Shown: one piece after another, positions 24,969-34,428 of the stretch | How positions within the stretch are numbered: the stretch's first letter is position 1 | Layout of the letters: each line of letters begins with the position of its first letter | Origin: Streptomyces umbrinus | GTDB lineage: Bacteria > Actinomycetota > Actinomycetes > Streptomycetales > Streptomycetaceae | Direction: 5' to 3' | Length of the DNA: 64,000 bases | Assembly: GCF_030817415.1 (NCBI RefSeq) | Contig: NZ_JAUSZI010000002.1 | Span: 5,766,001 to 5,830,000, forward strand | Program-made: the position numbers and the translations under genes | The notes under the pieces: generated by a model | The model's database searches: none | Told to the model about the DNA's origin: nothing | The model's input: the letters and a program-made list of their open reading frames with translations, nothing else

Positions 24969-25307
24969 CGGCTGCCCCCGCGGGCCGACGGCGCGGCCTG
25001 TCCCGCCCACCTGACGATCCCGTCCGACGGCCGTATCGCCGCCGGGAAAATCGCCATCACGACCGGGCCGTACGTACAGCCGTCACGCGTGTGGGTCACG
25101 AGCAGCACCCGCCGCCGGGTCACCTGCCCCGCACCCAGCGCGTTTTCGGGCCACCGCTCATCCTCTGATACGCTGCTTCAGCGACGTCACCCCAGCTGAC
25201 CAGCATCTCCTCCCTCACCAGGAATCATCTTCCCGGCGTCGGCGGCAGACGGAATTACGTTGGGGGCACGCAACCCCGTGTGCGACACTGTTCGCACACA
25301 ACAGCTT
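24969..25307. other. Non-coding stretch with tRNA-Glu 3' fragment and a hairpin
   Basis: No gene is evident. It contains an 18-base near copy of the tRNA-Glu 3' end (25252-25269, 16/18 identical). It also holds a perfect inverted repeat GTGTGCGA/TCGCACAC (25278-25299) that ends 8 bases before tRNA-Asp. Confidence 0.6.
25252..25269 (+). repeat. Partial copy of the tRNA-Glu 3' end
   Basis: GAATTACGTTGGGGGCAC matches GAATCCCGTTGGGGGCAC of tRNA-Glu (23412-23429) at 16 of 18 positions. It may be an attachment-site remnant flanking the MFS gene. Confidence 0.5.
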
Positions 25308-25382
25308 GGTCCTGTGGAGCAGTTTGGAGTGCTCGCCACCCTGTCAAGGTGGAGGCCGCGGGTTCAAATCCCGTCAGGACCG
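25308..25382 (+). tRNA. tRNA-Asp (GTC), copy 1
   Basis: 75-base cloverleaf with anticodon GTC and acceptor GGTCCTG/CAGGACC. Identical over its length to the copy at 29639-29713. Confidence 0.93.
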
Positions 25383-25405
25383 CTGAGATTCCTCGTGAAT
25401 CTCTC

Positions 25406-25479
25406 GGCTGGGTAGCTCAGTTGGTACGAGCGACCGCCTGAAAAGCGGTAGGTCGCCGGTTCGACCCCGGCCCCAGCCA
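25406..25479 (+). tRNA. tRNA-Phe (GAA)
   Basis: 74-base cloverleaf with anticodon GAA in loop CTGAAAA and acceptor GGCTGGG/CCCAGCC. It follows tRNA-Asp by 23 bases and is probably cotranscribed. Confidence 0.92.
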
Positions 25480-25485
25480 CAGCAC

Positions 25486-25511
25486 AGGCCCCGATCTCCG
25501 GATCGGGGCCT
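25486..25511 (+). terminator. Terminator of the tRNA-Asp/tRNA-Phe unit
   Basis: Perfect 11-bp stem AGGCCCCGATC/GATCGGGGCCT, loop TCCG, T-rich tail. Confidence 0.85.
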
Positions 25512-25587
25512 TGTTGTATGCCCGCGTTGTATGCCCGCACAAAAGCGTTCGCCCCTCGTTTCCCCGAGGTGAGATCCTGGAGGGCGT

Positions 25588-28500
25588 ATGTCAACGACTC
25601 CTGCCCCCGCCTTCGGCGCCATCGCCCCCCGCCTGACCGAGCTGTCCCTGCGCGACGCGCAGCGGCTCGGGCGCAGGCTCGAAGGCGCGCGCAAGATCCG
25701 CAAGCCCGAGGCCCGGGCCGCCGTCCTCGCCGAGATCGAGGCGGAGGTCGCCAAGGGCGAGGCCCGGATGGCCGAGCGCCGCTCCCGCGTGCCCGCGATC
25801 ACCTATCCCGAGCAGCTCCCGGTCAGCCAGAAGAAGGACGACATCGCGGCCGCCATCCGCGATCACCAGGTCGTCATCGTGGCCGGCGAGACCGGTTCCG
25901 GTAAGACCACCCAGATCCCCAAGATCTGCATGGAGCTCGGCCGCGGCGTCCGCGGCATGATCGGGCACACGCAGCCCCGCCGGATCGCCGCCCGCACCGT
26001 CGCCGAGCGCGTGGCGGACGAGCTCGACGTGACGCTCGGCGAGGCCGTCGGCTGGAAGGTCCGCTTCACCGACCAGGTGAACCCGGACGGCACCTTCGTC
26101 AAGCTCATGACGGACGGCATCCTGCTCGCCGAGATCCAGACGGACCGCGAGCTGCGCGCCTACGACACGATCATCATCGACGAGGCCCACGAGCGGTCCC
26201 TCAACATCGACTTCCTGCTCGGCTACCTCGCCCAGCTGCTGCCCAGACGGCCGGACCTCAAGGTCGTCATCACCTCCGCGACCATCGACCCCGAGCGCTT
26301 CTCCCGGCACTTCGGGGACGCCCCGATCGTCGAGGTCAGCGGCCGTACGTATCCGGTCGAGGTCCGTTACCGCCCGCTCCTCGAAGAGGACGGCGACGAC
26401 TCCGACCGCGACCAGATCACCGCGATCTGCGACGCCGTCGAGGAGCTCCAGGGCGAGGGCAAGGGCGACATCCTCGTCTTCCTCTCGGGAGAGCGGGAGA
26501 TCCGCGACACCGCGGACGCGATCACGAAGAAGAACTACCGCTTCACCGAGGTGCTGCCCCTGTACGCACGCCTCTCGCACGCCGAGCAGCACCGCGTCTT
26601 CCAGCAACACACCGGCCGCAGGATCGTTCTGGCGACCAACGTCGCCGAGACCTCCCTCACCGTCCCGGGCATCAAGTACGTGATCGACCCGGGCACCGCC
26701 CGTATCTCCAGATACAGCCACCGCACGAAGGTCCAGCGCCTCCCCATCGAGCCGGTCTCACAGGCCAGCGCCAACCAGCGCAAGGGCCGCTGCGGCCGGA
26801 CCAGCGACGGCATCTGCATCCGCCTCTACTCCGAGGACGACTTCCTCGCCCGGCCGGAGTTCACCGACGCCGAGATCCTCCGTACGAACCTGGCGTCCGT
26901 CATCCTCCAGATGACCGCGGCCGGGCTCGGGGACATCGAGAAGTTCCCGTTCATCGACCCGCCGGACCACCGCAACATCCGCGACGGCGTCCAACTCCTC
27001 CAGGAACTGGGCGCGTTGGACCCCGCCCAGAAGGACGCCCGCAAGCGGCTCACGGACCGGGGCCGCAAGCTCGCCCAGCTGCCCGTGGACCCGCGGCTGG
27101 CCCGGATGGTCCTGGAGGCCGACAAGAACGGCTGTGTGCGCGAGGTCATGGTGATCGCCGCCGCGCTATCCATCCAGGACCCGCGCGAGCGCCCGGCCGA
27201 CAAGCAGACACAGGCCGACCAGCAGCACGCCCGTTTCAAGGACGAGACGTCCGACTTCCTGGCGTACCTGAACCTCTGGCGGTATGTGCGCGAGCAGCAG
27301 AAGGAGCGCGGCTCGTCGTCCTTCCGCCGGATGTGCAAGCAGGAGTACCTGAACTTCCTACGGATCCGCGAGTGGCAGGACATCTACACCCAGTTGCGGA
27401 CCGTCGCCAAGCAGATGGGCCTCCATCTGGAGGAGCCTCCGGCGGGTACTGACGCCCCGGACCAGCAGGTCCATCTCTCCCTCCTCGCCGGCCTTCTGTC
27501 CCACATCGGCATGAAGGACGTGAAGGAGGGGGCGAAGAACGAGTATCTGGGCGCGCGGAGTGCCAAGTTCGCGATCTTCCCCGGCTCGGCGCTCTTCAAG
27601 AAGCCCCCGCGTTTCGTGATGTCCGCCGAACTCGTCGAGACGTCCCGCCTCTGGGCCCGGGTCAACGCGAAGATCGAGCCCGAGTGGGTCGAGCCGCTCG
27701 CGGAACACCTGCTGAAGCGCACGTACAGCGAACCGCACTGGGAGAAGGACCAGGCCGCGGTGATGGCGTACGAGAAGGTCACGCTGTACGGCGTGCCGAT
27801 CATCGCCCAGCGGAAGGTCAACTACGGGCGGATCGACCAGGAGGCCAGCCGCGAGCTTTTCATTCGCAACGCACTGGTCGAGGGCGACTGGCGTACGCAC
27901 CACAAGTTCTTCGCGGACAACCGCAAACTGCTCACCGAGGTCGAGGAGTTGGAGCACCGCGCCCGGCGCCGCGACATCCTCGTGGACGACGAGACGCTGT
28001 TCGACTTCTACGACCAGCGGGTGCCCGAGCACGTCGTGTCGGGGGCGCACTTCGACTCCTGGTGGAAGCACAAGCGCCACGAGGAGCCCGAACTGCTCGA
28101 CTTCGAGCGGTCGATGCTCATCAACGAACGGGCCGGAGATGTCAGCAAGGACGACTATCCGGACACGTGGCGTCAAGGCCCGCTCAAGTTCCGGGTGACC
28201 TATCAATTCGAGCCAGGTGCGGACGCGGACGGAGTGACCGTCCATGTCCCGCTCCAGGTGCTGAACCAGGTCACGGACGAGGGCTTCGACTGGCAGATCC
28301 CGGGTCTGCGCGAGGAGGTCGTGACGGAGCTGATCCGCTCCCTCCCGAAGCCGATCCGCCGGAACTACGTCCCCGCCCCGAACTTCGCCCAGCGGTTCCT
28401 GGACCGGGCGGTGCCCCTGCAGGAGCCGCTGACGACGACGATGGCGCGCGAGCTGAAGCGCATGGTCGGCGTGCCCCTCACGGCCGACGACTTCGACTGG

Positions 28501-29544
28501 TCCCGGGTCCCCGACCATCTGAAGATCACCTTCCGGATCGTCGACGAACGGCGGCGCAAGCTGGCCGAGGACAAGGACCTGGAGGCCCTGAAGCTGCGCC
28601 TGAAGCCGAAGGCGCGCCAGGCGATCTCGCAGGCCGCGGCGGCGACGGCCGAGCGGGAGGGCGGCGGAGCGATCGAACGGACGGGCCTCACGGACTGGAC
28701 CATCGGCTCCCTCACCCGTCTCTTCGAGACGCGCCGGGCCGGCCAGCCGGTCAAGGCGTTCCCCGCCCTGGTCGACGACGGCGACACCGTCTCCGTACGC
28801 CTCTTCGACACCGAGGCCGAGCAGCAGCAGGCCATGTGGAAGGGCACGCGGCGGCTCATCCTGCGCAACATCCCGGTGAACCCTGCCAAGTTCGCCTCGG
28901 ACAAGCTCACGAACGCGCACAAGCTGGCCCTGTCCGCGAACCCGCACGGCTCCGTCCAGGCCCTCTTCGACGACTGCGCGACGGCCGCCGCCGACAAGCT
29001 GATCGCCGACTTCGGCGGCCCGGCCTGGGACGAGGAGTCGTACCGCAAGCTGTACGAGAAGGTGCGCGCGGAGATCGTCGACACGACGGTCCGTACGGTC
29101 GACCAGGTGCAGCAGGTCCTGGCCGCCTGGCAGGCCTGTGAGCGCCGTCTGAAGGGCGTACGCAGTGCCGTCCTGCTCGCGAACCTCACGGACGTACGGA
29201 AGCAGCTGGACGCTCTCGTGAAGCCCGGCTTCGTGACGGAGACGGGTCTGCGGCGGCTGCCGGACCTGATGCGCTATCTGGTGGCCGCGGACCGCCGGCT
29301 CCAGCAGATGCCGACGAACGTCCAGCGGGACACCAGCCGCATGGAGAAGGTCCACGAGATGCAGGACGAGTACGCCTGGCTCCTGGAACAGATGCCTCAG
29401 GGGCGCCCCGTGCCCTCGTCGGTCCTGGACATCCGCTGGATGATCGAGGAGCTCCGGGTCAGCTACTTCGCCCACGCGCTGGGCACGGCGTACCCCGTCT
29501 CCGACAAGCGCATCGTGAAGGCGATCGACGCCGCCGTCCCGTAA
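25588..29544 (+). CDS. hrpA: ATP-dependent RNA helicase HrpA (DEAH box)
   Basis: A 1318-residue DEAH/RHA helicase, similar in length to E. coli HrpA. Motif I GETGSGKTTQ is at about residues 98-107, motif II DEAH at about 197-200, SAT at about 230 and motif VI QRKGRCGR at about 395. The long C-terminal DUF3418-type region is retained (for example DWTIGSLTRLFETRRAGQPV). HrpA acts on mRNA and on stalled or collided ribosomes in E. coli. The ATG at 25588 has GGAG upstream. It lies between two identical tRNA-Asp genes. Confidence 0.95.
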   Translation: MSTTPAPAFGAIAPRLTELSLRDAQRLGRRLEGARKIRKPEARAAVLAEIEAEVAKGEARMAERRSRVPAITYPEQLPVSQKKDDIAAAIRDHQVVIVAGETGSGKTTQIPKICMELGRGVRGMIGHTQPRRIAARTVAERVADELDVTLGEAVGWKVRFTDQVNPDGTFVKLMTDGILLAEIQTDRELRAYDTIIIDEAHERSLNIDFLLGYLAQLLPRRPDLKVVITSATIDPERFSRHFGDAPIVEVSGRTYPVEVRYRPLLEEDGDDSDRDQITAICDAVEELQGEGKGDILVFLSGEREIRDTADAITKKNYRFTEVLPLYARLSHAEQHRVFQQHTGRRIVLATNVAETSLTVPGIKYVIDPGTARISRYSHRTKVQRLPIEPVSQASANQRKGRCGRTSDGICIRLYSEDDFLARPEFTDAEILRTNLASVILQMTAAGLGDIEKFPFIDPPDHRNIRDGVQLLQELGALDPAQKDARKRLTDRGRKLAQLPVDPRLARMVLEADKNGCVREVMVIAAALSIQDPRERPADKQTQADQQHARFKDETSDFLAYLNLWRYVREQQKERGSSSFRRMCKQEYLNFLRIREWQDIYTQLRTVAKQMGLHLEEPPAGTDAPDQQVHLSLLAGLLSHIGMKDVKEGAKNEYLGARSAKFAIFPGSALFKKPPRFVMSAELVETSRLWARVNAKIEPEWVEPLAEHLLKRTYSEPHWEKDQAAVMAYEKVTLYGVPIIAQRKVNYGRIDQEASRELFIRNALVEGDWRTHHKFFADNRKLLTEVEELEHRARRRDILVDDETLFDFYDQRVPEHVVSGAHFDSWWKHKRHEEPELLDFERSMLINERAGDVSKDDYPDTWRQGPLKFRVTYQFEPGADADGVTVHVPLQVLNQVTDEGFDWQIPGLREEVVTELIRSLPKPIRRNYVPAPNFAQRFLDRAVPLQEPLTTTMARELKRMVGVPLTADDFDWSRVPDHLKITFRIVDERRRKLAEDKDLEALKLRLKPKARQAISQAAAATAEREGGGAIERTGLTDWTIGSLTRLFETRRAGQPVKAFPALVDDGDTVSVRLFDTEAEQQQAMWKGTRRLILRNIPVNPAKFASDKLTNAHKLALSANPHGSVQALFDDCATAAADKLIADFGGPAWDEESYRKLYEKVRAEIVDTTVRTVDQVQQVLAAWQACERRLKGVRSAVLLANLTDVRKQLDALVKPGFVTETGLRRLPDLMRYLVAADRRLQQMPTNVQRDTSRMEKVHEMQDEYAWLLEQMPQGRPVPSSVLDIRWMIEELRVSYFAHALGTAYPVSDKRIVKAIDAAVP

Positions 29545-29638
29545 CGGCGCCTGCACAGTGGGTGAGTTCGCCCAGGAGGCTCACCCTCCTGTAGAGTCCT
29601 GTCTCGCAGCGCAACGCAAGATCCGCACTGCGAAACCT

Positions 29639-29713
29639 GGTCCTGTGGAGCAGTTTGGAGTGCTCGCCACCCTGTCAAGGTGGAGGCCGCGGGTTCAAAT
29701 CCCGTCAGGACCG
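29639..29713 (+). tRNA. tRNA-Asp (GTC), copy 2
   Basis: Identical to the tRNA-Asp at 25308-25382; anticodon GTC. It lies 94 bases after hrpA. Confidence 0.93.
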
Positions 29714-29722
29714 CATCAGATG

Positions 29723-29754
29723 AAGGCCCCGTATCCGCAAGGATGCGGGGCCTT
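29723..29754 (+). terminator. Terminator of tRNA-Asp copy 2
   Basis: AAGGCCCCGTATCC/GGATGCGGGGCCTT stem with loop GCAA (one G:T pair). Confidence 0.8.
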
Positions 29755-29793
29755 AGTCATGCCTCTTCAGGGCAGCGGGGCCCCGCCCCGCCA

Positions 29794-29820
29794 GGGGCGC
29801 GGGGAACTGCGCGACAAGCC
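29794..29820 (+). repeat. Dispersed GC-rich repeat, copy A
   Basis: Contains GGGGCGCGGGGAACTGCGCG followed by ACAAGCC. Copies or variants recur near 34429, 39023, 40510, 44527 and 51697. Confidence 0.75.
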
Positions 29821-30033
29821 CCCACGTCCGGCACCCGCGCACGCCACTCCAAGCCCCTCCCCCATGGGCGCACCCCCAAGAAACCCCCCGCATCCGGCAA
29901 CAGACCGCCACCCAAACCCCACCAGCCCCGCACAGCGCACCCCGCACAACCTGGGCTTGACGCCGTCACATTCCCCCAGTACCTAAAAACCAGGGCCAAA
30001 GACACCCCACCGCACACCCCACCGGAGGTGACC

Positions 30034-30225
30034 ATGGCGGCGACAGCTCGACATGAGACGCGAGCCCTCCTCCGCGCCCACCTGTCGGCCGCCTCCGGCT
30101 ACCGCCACCTGACAAGGCACTGCCCGATCTGCCACCGACTCCTCCGGCTGGCCTCCGAGAGCGCTCCCTACGACCAGGAGAGCCCCGAGACCCCCTACGA
30201 GGACGAGACACCCTCCCCGGCGTGA
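30034..30225 (+). CDS. DUF6274 family small protein
   Basis: A 63-residue protein: MAATARHETRALLRAHLSAA, then HCPICHRLLRLA with a CxxC pair, then an acidic tail. It matches what I recall of the Streptomyces DUF6274 family, found near bldC. CCGGAGGTGA precedes the ATG. The CxxC and flanking His suggest metal binding; function unknown. Confidence 0.78.
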   Translation: MAATARHETRALLRAHLSAASGYRHLTRHCPICHRLLRLASESAPYDQESPETPYEDETPSPA

Positions 30226-30563
30226 GCGGACCGCCGACGCGCCCCGCAGCCGACCGCACCCCAACTGCCCCTCGGGCGACGCCAGATGCGTACGGCCCCC
30301 TCTAGCGCAGAAACGCCAACCACATCAAGGACCATGACGTGTGACGGGTGTCACCGCATAAGTTTTCAAACCCGCGGAACTTACCCCCCACCTACAACTG
30401 GTCAATTTAATATGTGCAATTGCACCCCGCTCCGGGGCCATGCACAGCTGATCCGACAGGTCTCCCCAGACTGCGACAAGGCCGCTCACAGACCGGCCCC
30501 GCACCCTGTGCGTACCCCATGACCAGCGCATGACCGGACACCGTCGGCACACCATCGGCGCAC
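30226..30563. other. Non-coding gap between the DUF6274 and bldC units
   Basis: An AT-richer gap with no convincing gene. It includes the stretch AATTTAATATG (near 30404-30416), unusual for this genome. No further structure recognised. Confidence 0.4.
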
Positions 30564-30603
30564 AAAAAAGATCGCACTGGACCCGGCGGAGTCCAGCGCG
30601 ATC
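30564..30603 (-). terminator. Intrinsic terminator of bldC
   Basis: On the minus strand GATCGCGCTGGAC pairs with GTCCAGTGCGATC (one mismatch), followed by six T. It lies about 140 bases after the bldC stop codon, so the mRNA has a 3' UTR of that length. Confidence 0.85.
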
Positions 30604-30742
30604 TACGACGCACCCTTGTTGCTTGTGGTTCTCGCTCGGGCGTGGACCCCGTTGGGGCAGGATCCGCGTCGCTTGGAGCTTGGGTTCGGGCAGTCCGACA
30701 AGTTAGGGGACCTGCCGAAATGCCCTGCTATGGAGTTGTTGT

Positions 30743-30949
30743 TCAGACTTCGCTGCGCTGCTGCGGGATGCCCGCGAGCAGGGCACGAACCTCGGCCTCG
30801 CGGTAACGGCGATGGCCGCCGAGCGTGCGGATCGAAGTGAGCTTGCCGGCCTTCGCCCACCGCGTCACCGTCTTCGGGTCCACGCGGAACATCGTGGCAA
30901 CCTCAGCGGGGGTCAGCAGCGGCTCGGCATCAGGGGTGCGAGCGGTCAT
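30743..30949 (-). CDS. bldC: Developmental regulator BldC
   Basis: A 68-residue MerR-like winged-helix protein: LTPAEVATMFRVDPKTVTRW is the recognition part and the wing contains TSIRTLGGHRRYREAEVRAL. It lacks the MerR dimerisation helix. BldC binds tandem direct repeats cooperatively and delays entry into development in Streptomyces. GAGGAGG precedes the ATG at 30949. A hairpin lies in its leader at 30966-30987. Confidence 0.96.
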   Translation of the reverse strand: MTARTPDAEPLLTPAEVATMFRVDPKTVTRWAKAGKLTSIRTLGGHRRYREAEVRALLAGIPQQRSEV

Positions 30950-30965
30950 GAGCGGCCTCCTCGGG

Positions 30966-30987
30966 AGAACCGAACCTTCTCGGTTCT
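30966..30987 (-). promoter_or_regulatory. Inverted repeat in the bldC leader
   Basis: AGAACCGA and TCGGTTCT are separated by 6 bases and start 17 bases upstream of the bldC start codon, next to the ribosome binding site. It could be an operator or a structure affecting translation. Confidence 0.5.
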
Positions 30988-31506
30988 TTCCTCTAAATTC
31001 TGCACCTTGACCCGCGTTGCCCGAAATGGCGGATGCGGGTCGAGTCGGTTATAGGACGAACGGCTTGTCCTCGGCACTACAACTACACCATCTGTCCAGC
31101 CGCGTCGGCCAAACCGATGGAATTGCCCTCCCAGGTGTTCATCAGCGACGGAAGCCGATGGACCATGCCATAGCGGACAGTCACACCGCTGTGACGATCA
31201 GTCACAGGGCGATCAGGAGTCAACAGACCCCCCATAGCGTGCAATGCTGAGATTCCACCCATACGTGGGCAGAAGGAGCCCTCCCCGGACTCCTTGTCCT
31301 ATTTTGGCATGAGGAGGGGCGTTAGACGCAAGGTCCGCGTTAGTGCCGTCCGTCACGCTTACCCCGTACGACCCGGATAGGGACTTACGTCCTGTCAGAA
31401 CCCGTGACGCACAGGGACCATCAGTCCCACAGGTCATCTCCCGCCCCGGCGGGCGAACCTCCGACGCCGGTATGCGGACCTCCAGTATGCGGACTCTCCG
31501 CTTCAG
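30988..31506. other. Non-coding region upstream of bldC
   Basis: No gene is convincing here. It should contain the bldC promoter on the minus strand. It also contains GTCACA-CCGC-TGTGAC (31180-31195) with a further AGTCACAG just after it (31200-31207), a possible regulator site. Confidence 0.5.
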
Positions 31507-31525
31507 GGCCCCTGCTTCAGGGGCC
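31507..31525 (-). terminator. Hairpin after the hypothetical gene
   Basis: GGCCCCTG/CAGGGGCC with a 3-base loop, just downstream of the stop codon at 31532 on the minus strand. No T tract. Confidence 0.55.
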
Positions 31526-31531
31526 TCGGCC

Positions 31532-32407
31532 TCAGTTCGCCGAGCGACGGTCCCGTACCGAGCGCCACCGCTCCACGAGCCGGCCGTACGCCTCGCCGGC
31601 CCCGGGCCCGTCGCCCGTACGCAGCGCCTCGATGCCCTCGGCGACGTCGGCCGCCGAATGGTCGCCGTCGAGCTCCCCGGCGGGCAGGACGTGCACCAGG
31701 CCGCCGTAGTCGAGCTCCACCAGCGAGCGCGGGTGGAACTCCTCCAGCCAGCGCCCGACATCCACCAGGCCGTCGATGAGCGGCCCCTCGTCGAGGGCGT
31801 CCCGCAGCGTCCGCAGGCCCCGAGCCACCCGCCGCCGGGCCTGCACCATCGGCGTCCGGTAGCGAAGGACGGGAGGGTCCTCCGCCGCCCCCGGACCGCC
31901 CCCGGAGCCGGTCGAGCCGGTCCCCTTGTCGTACTCGCGCTCCTCGTCCGACACCAGCACGAACCAGTTCAGCGGGACCTGCCAGGTCGACGTGCGGATC
32001 CACGGCCGGGCATCGGGGTTGCGGCTCAGCCAGCGCTCGTAGTCCTGGGTCGCCTGATGGCGTACGACCGCCGGGAGCACCGCCTCCAGGACCGGCGCGG
32101 GCAGCTCCTCGGCCAGGTCGCCCAGGGCCTGCCAGCCGCGCAGCCGGGTCCGCCAGGGGCACACGCACAACACGCCGTCCACGTCCGCGACGAACGCGTC
32201 ACCACTCTCGTGCACCGGCACCGGGATCGGCGGGGTGGGCAGCAAGTCGGCCAGCGACCGGCGCAGTTCGTCCTGGTAGGAGGGACGGTCGGGCCGGCGC
32301 GCGTAGCGGGCCCAGTGGCCGCGCTCCGGCTCCGGGAAGGCCGCGAGCGGTTCGTACACGCGCAGATAGGACGCGTACGGGACGATCAACGAGGACACCT
32401 TGGGCAC
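31532..32407 (-). CDS. Conserved hypothetical protein between bldC and vdh
   Basis: A 291-residue soluble protein starting VPKVSSLIVPYASYLRVYEP. It contains VHESGDAFVADVDGVLCVCP, WIRTSTWQVPLNWFVLVSDE and a C-terminal helical part (RVARGLRTLRDALDEGPLID, VDVGRWLEEFHPRSLVELDY). I do not recognise a domain. The GTG at 32407 has GGAGGGAG upstream. Divergent from vdh. Confidence 0.78.
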   Translation of the reverse strand: MPKVSSLIVPYASYLRVYEPLAAFPEPERGHWARYARRPDRPSYQDELRRSLADLLPTPPIPVPVHESGDAFVADVDGVLCVCPWRTRLRGWQALGDLAEELPAPVLEAVLPAVVRHQATQDYERWLSRNPDARPWIRTSTWQVPLNWFVLVSDEEREYDKGTGSTGSGGGPGAAEDPPVLRYRTPMVQARRRVARGLRTLRDALDEGPLIDGLVDVGRWLEEFHPRSLVELDYGGLVHVLPAGELDGDHSAADVAEGIEALRTGDGPGAGEAYGRLVERWRSVRDRRSAN

Positions 32408-32640
32408 GCTTGCTCCCTCCCCCGCCGACCCGACGGAAAACCCGCGAAACCCGCTCACAGGAGTGCGGGAAAACACTGCAAATCGTCCCACGCCCCATCG
32501 TGACCGTACTCCGCGAGAGGGTGATCCTGACCACTGCGCGGATGGCGGTCGCGTCCAGGCTCTAATCTCATGCCACACAGACCTCCGCCACCCGTACGGA
32601 GGCCGCCCCAACCGCCGCTTCTTAACTGGGAGTCACCACA

Positions 32641-33738
32641 GTGACCGACGTAACCGGCGCCCCTGCTGATGTACTGCACACCCTGTTCCACTCGGATCAG
32701 GGCGGCCATGAGCAAGTGGTGCTCTGCCAGGACCGGGCCAGTGGCCTCAAGGCCGTCATCGCCATCCACTCGACCGCCCTGGGCCCCGCCCTCGGCGGCA
32801 CCCGCTTCTACCCGTACGCGACCGAGGGGGAGGCCGTCGCCGACGCGCTGAACCTCTCCCGCGGGATGTCGTACAAGAACGCCATGGCCGGCCTCGACCA
32901 CGGCGGCGGCAAGGCCGTGATCATCGGGGATCCCGAGCAGATCAAGACCGAGGAGCTGCTCCTCGCGTACGGCCGCTTCGTGGCCTCGCTCGGCGGCCGG
33001 TACGTCACCGCGTGTGACGTCGGTACGTACGTGGCCGACATGGACGTCGTGGCGCGCGAGTGCCGCTGGACGACCGGGCGCTCCCCCGAGAACGGCGGCG
33101 CGGGCGACTCGTCCGTCCTGACGGCCTTCGGTGTCTTCCAGGGCATGCGGGCCTCCGCCCAGCACCTGTGGGGCGACCCCTCGCTGCGCGGCCGCAGGGT
33201 CGGCATCGCGGGCGTGGGCAAGGTCGGGCACCACCTCGTGGAGCATCTGCTGGAGGACGGCGCCGAGGTCGTGATCACGGACGTCAGGGCGGAGTCCGTA
33301 CGGCGAATTCTGGACAGGCACCCGTCGTCCGGCGTGACGGCCGTCGCGGACACGGCCGCGCTCATCCGGGTCGAGGGGCTGGACATCTACGCCCCCTGCG
33401 CGCTGGGCGGCGCCCTGAACGACGACTCCGTGCCGGTGCTCACCGCGAAGATCGTCTGCGGTGCGGCCAACAACCAGTTGGAGCACGCCGGCGTCGAGAA
33501 GGACCTCGCCGACCGCGGGATCCTCTACGCGCCGGACTACGTGGTGAACGCCGGCGGTGTCATCCAGGTCGCCGACGAGCTCCACGGATTCGACTTCGAG
33601 CGGTGCAGGGCGAAGGCCGCGAAGATCTTCGACACCACGCTGGCCATATTCGCACGTGCGAAGGAGGACGGGATTCCGCCGGCCGCCGCGGCCGACCGGA
33701 TCGCCGAACACCGCATGGCGGAGGCACGCCGTCCCTGA
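32641..33738 (+). CDS. vdh: Valine (Leu/Phe/Val-type) dehydrogenase
   Basis: A 365-residue NAD-dependent amino acid dehydrogenase that deaminates branched-chain amino acids. In Streptomyces this enzyme feeds 2-oxo acids to fatty acid and polyketide precursors. The substrate-binding loop [13 protein letters not shown] (catalytic Lys, about residues 80-92) and the NAD motif [13 protein letters not shown] (about 193-205) are present, along with [10 protein letters not shown]. Start is GTG at 32641 after CTGGGAGTCACC. The symbol rests on family and on its place beside bldC. Confidence 0.92.
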   Translation: MTDVTGAPADVLHTLFHSDQGGHEQVVLCQDRASGLKAVIAIHSTALGPALGGTRFYPYATEGEAVADALNLSRGMSYKNAMAGLDHGGGKAVIIGDPEQIKTEELLLAYGRFVASLGGRYVTACDVGTYVADMDVVARECRWTTGRSPENGGAGDSSVLTAFGVFQGMRASAQHLWGDPSLRGRRVGIAGVGKVGHHLVEHLLEDGAEVVITDVRAESVRRILDRHPSSGVTAVADTAALIRVEGLDIYAPCALGGALNDDSVPVLTAKIVCGAANNQLEHAGVEKDLADRGILYAPDYVVNAGGVIQVADELHGFDFERCRAKAAKIFDTTLAIFARAKEDGIPPAAAADRIAEHRMAEARRP

Positions 33739-34039
33739 GGCCCAAGGGCCTCTCCGGGGCGTCTGGCGGGTACCCGTCGGCGGGTGTTGGAGAGAACTCT
33801 CACGTTCGTCGGCGGGTCGTTCGCCAAGAAGAGGTTAAAATCGCGGTTGACCAGCGGGGACAGGGCACCCCGAGGGTTCTGGGTCCAGGCGCGTCCTGCG
33901 GGCGACGTACCGTATGGGCGTGGGCTCAGGTACCGTGGAAGCCCTACGGACCGGTCTCTCCACGGAGAGCCCGTTCCAGATCATGAACGCGTGTCAAGAC
34001 TCTGGGGCCGTCGAGCCCCGTATCCGAGGGGGTCGAGCC
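33739..34039. other. Intergenic region before the DUF3073 gene
   Basis: A 301-base gap that should carry the DUF3073 promoter and leader. It contains GGTTAAAATCG (from 33832) and a reading frame extending the DUF3073 gene, which lacks family similarity. No other gene seen. Confidence 0.45.
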
Positions 34040-34291
34040 ATGGGGCGCGGCCGGGCAAAGGCCAAGCAGACGAAGGTCGCCCGCCAGCTGAAGTACAGCA
34101 GCGGCGGGACTGACCTCTCGCGTCTGGCCAATGAGCTGGGCGCTTCGACTTCGCAACAGCCGCCGAATGGCGAGCCGTTCGAGGACGACGACGAGGAAGA
34201 CGACCCGTACGCCCAGTACGCGGATCTCTACAACGATGACGAGGACGAGGACGACGAGTCCGGTCCCACGTCTCAACGCCGCGGCGCTTGA
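34040..34291 (+). CDS. DUF3073 family protein
   Basis: An 83-residue actinobacterial protein: basic N-terminus MGRGRAKAKQTKVARQLKYS, the conserved TDLSRLANELG, then a highly acidic tail with YAQYADLYNDDEDE. The charge split suggests RNA or ribosome association, but the function is unknown. ATG 34040 is chosen because the family begins exactly with MGRGRAKAKQ. Confidence 0.92.
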   Translation: MGRGRAKAKQTKVARQLKYSSGGTDLSRLANELGASTSQQPPNGEPFEDDDEEDDPYAQYADLYNDDEDEDDESGPTSQRRGA

Positions 34292-34326
34292 CGCTCCAGC
34301 TGAGCTTGTCTTTCTAGCTGCGCTTC

Positions 34327-34364
34327 ACCCGGTCCGGGTGCAGGATTCGCCGGACCGGGTTTTG
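34327..34364 (+). terminator. Terminator of the DUF3073 gene
   Basis: ACCCGGTCCGG/CCGGACCGGGT stem with a 12-base loop and a TTTT tail. Confidence 0.8.
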
Positions 34365-34428
34365 CGCGTGTTCGCTCCGCCAGGAGTGGGGTGACTACGG
34401 CGCGTTTTGATCTGCGCGTCCGTTTGGG

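Noticed and set aside
27358..29556. A 732-codon minus-strand frame opposite hrpA
   Set aside because: It lies wholly antisense to the conserved hrpA gene and shows no recognisable protein features.
30286..30522. A 78-codon frame between the DUF6274 and bldC genes
   Set aside because: No ribosome binding site, unusual composition and no similarity; the region looks non-coding.
33914..34039. N-terminal extension of the DUF3073 protein
   Set aside because: The family starts at MGRGRAKAKQ, and the extension has no conserved features.
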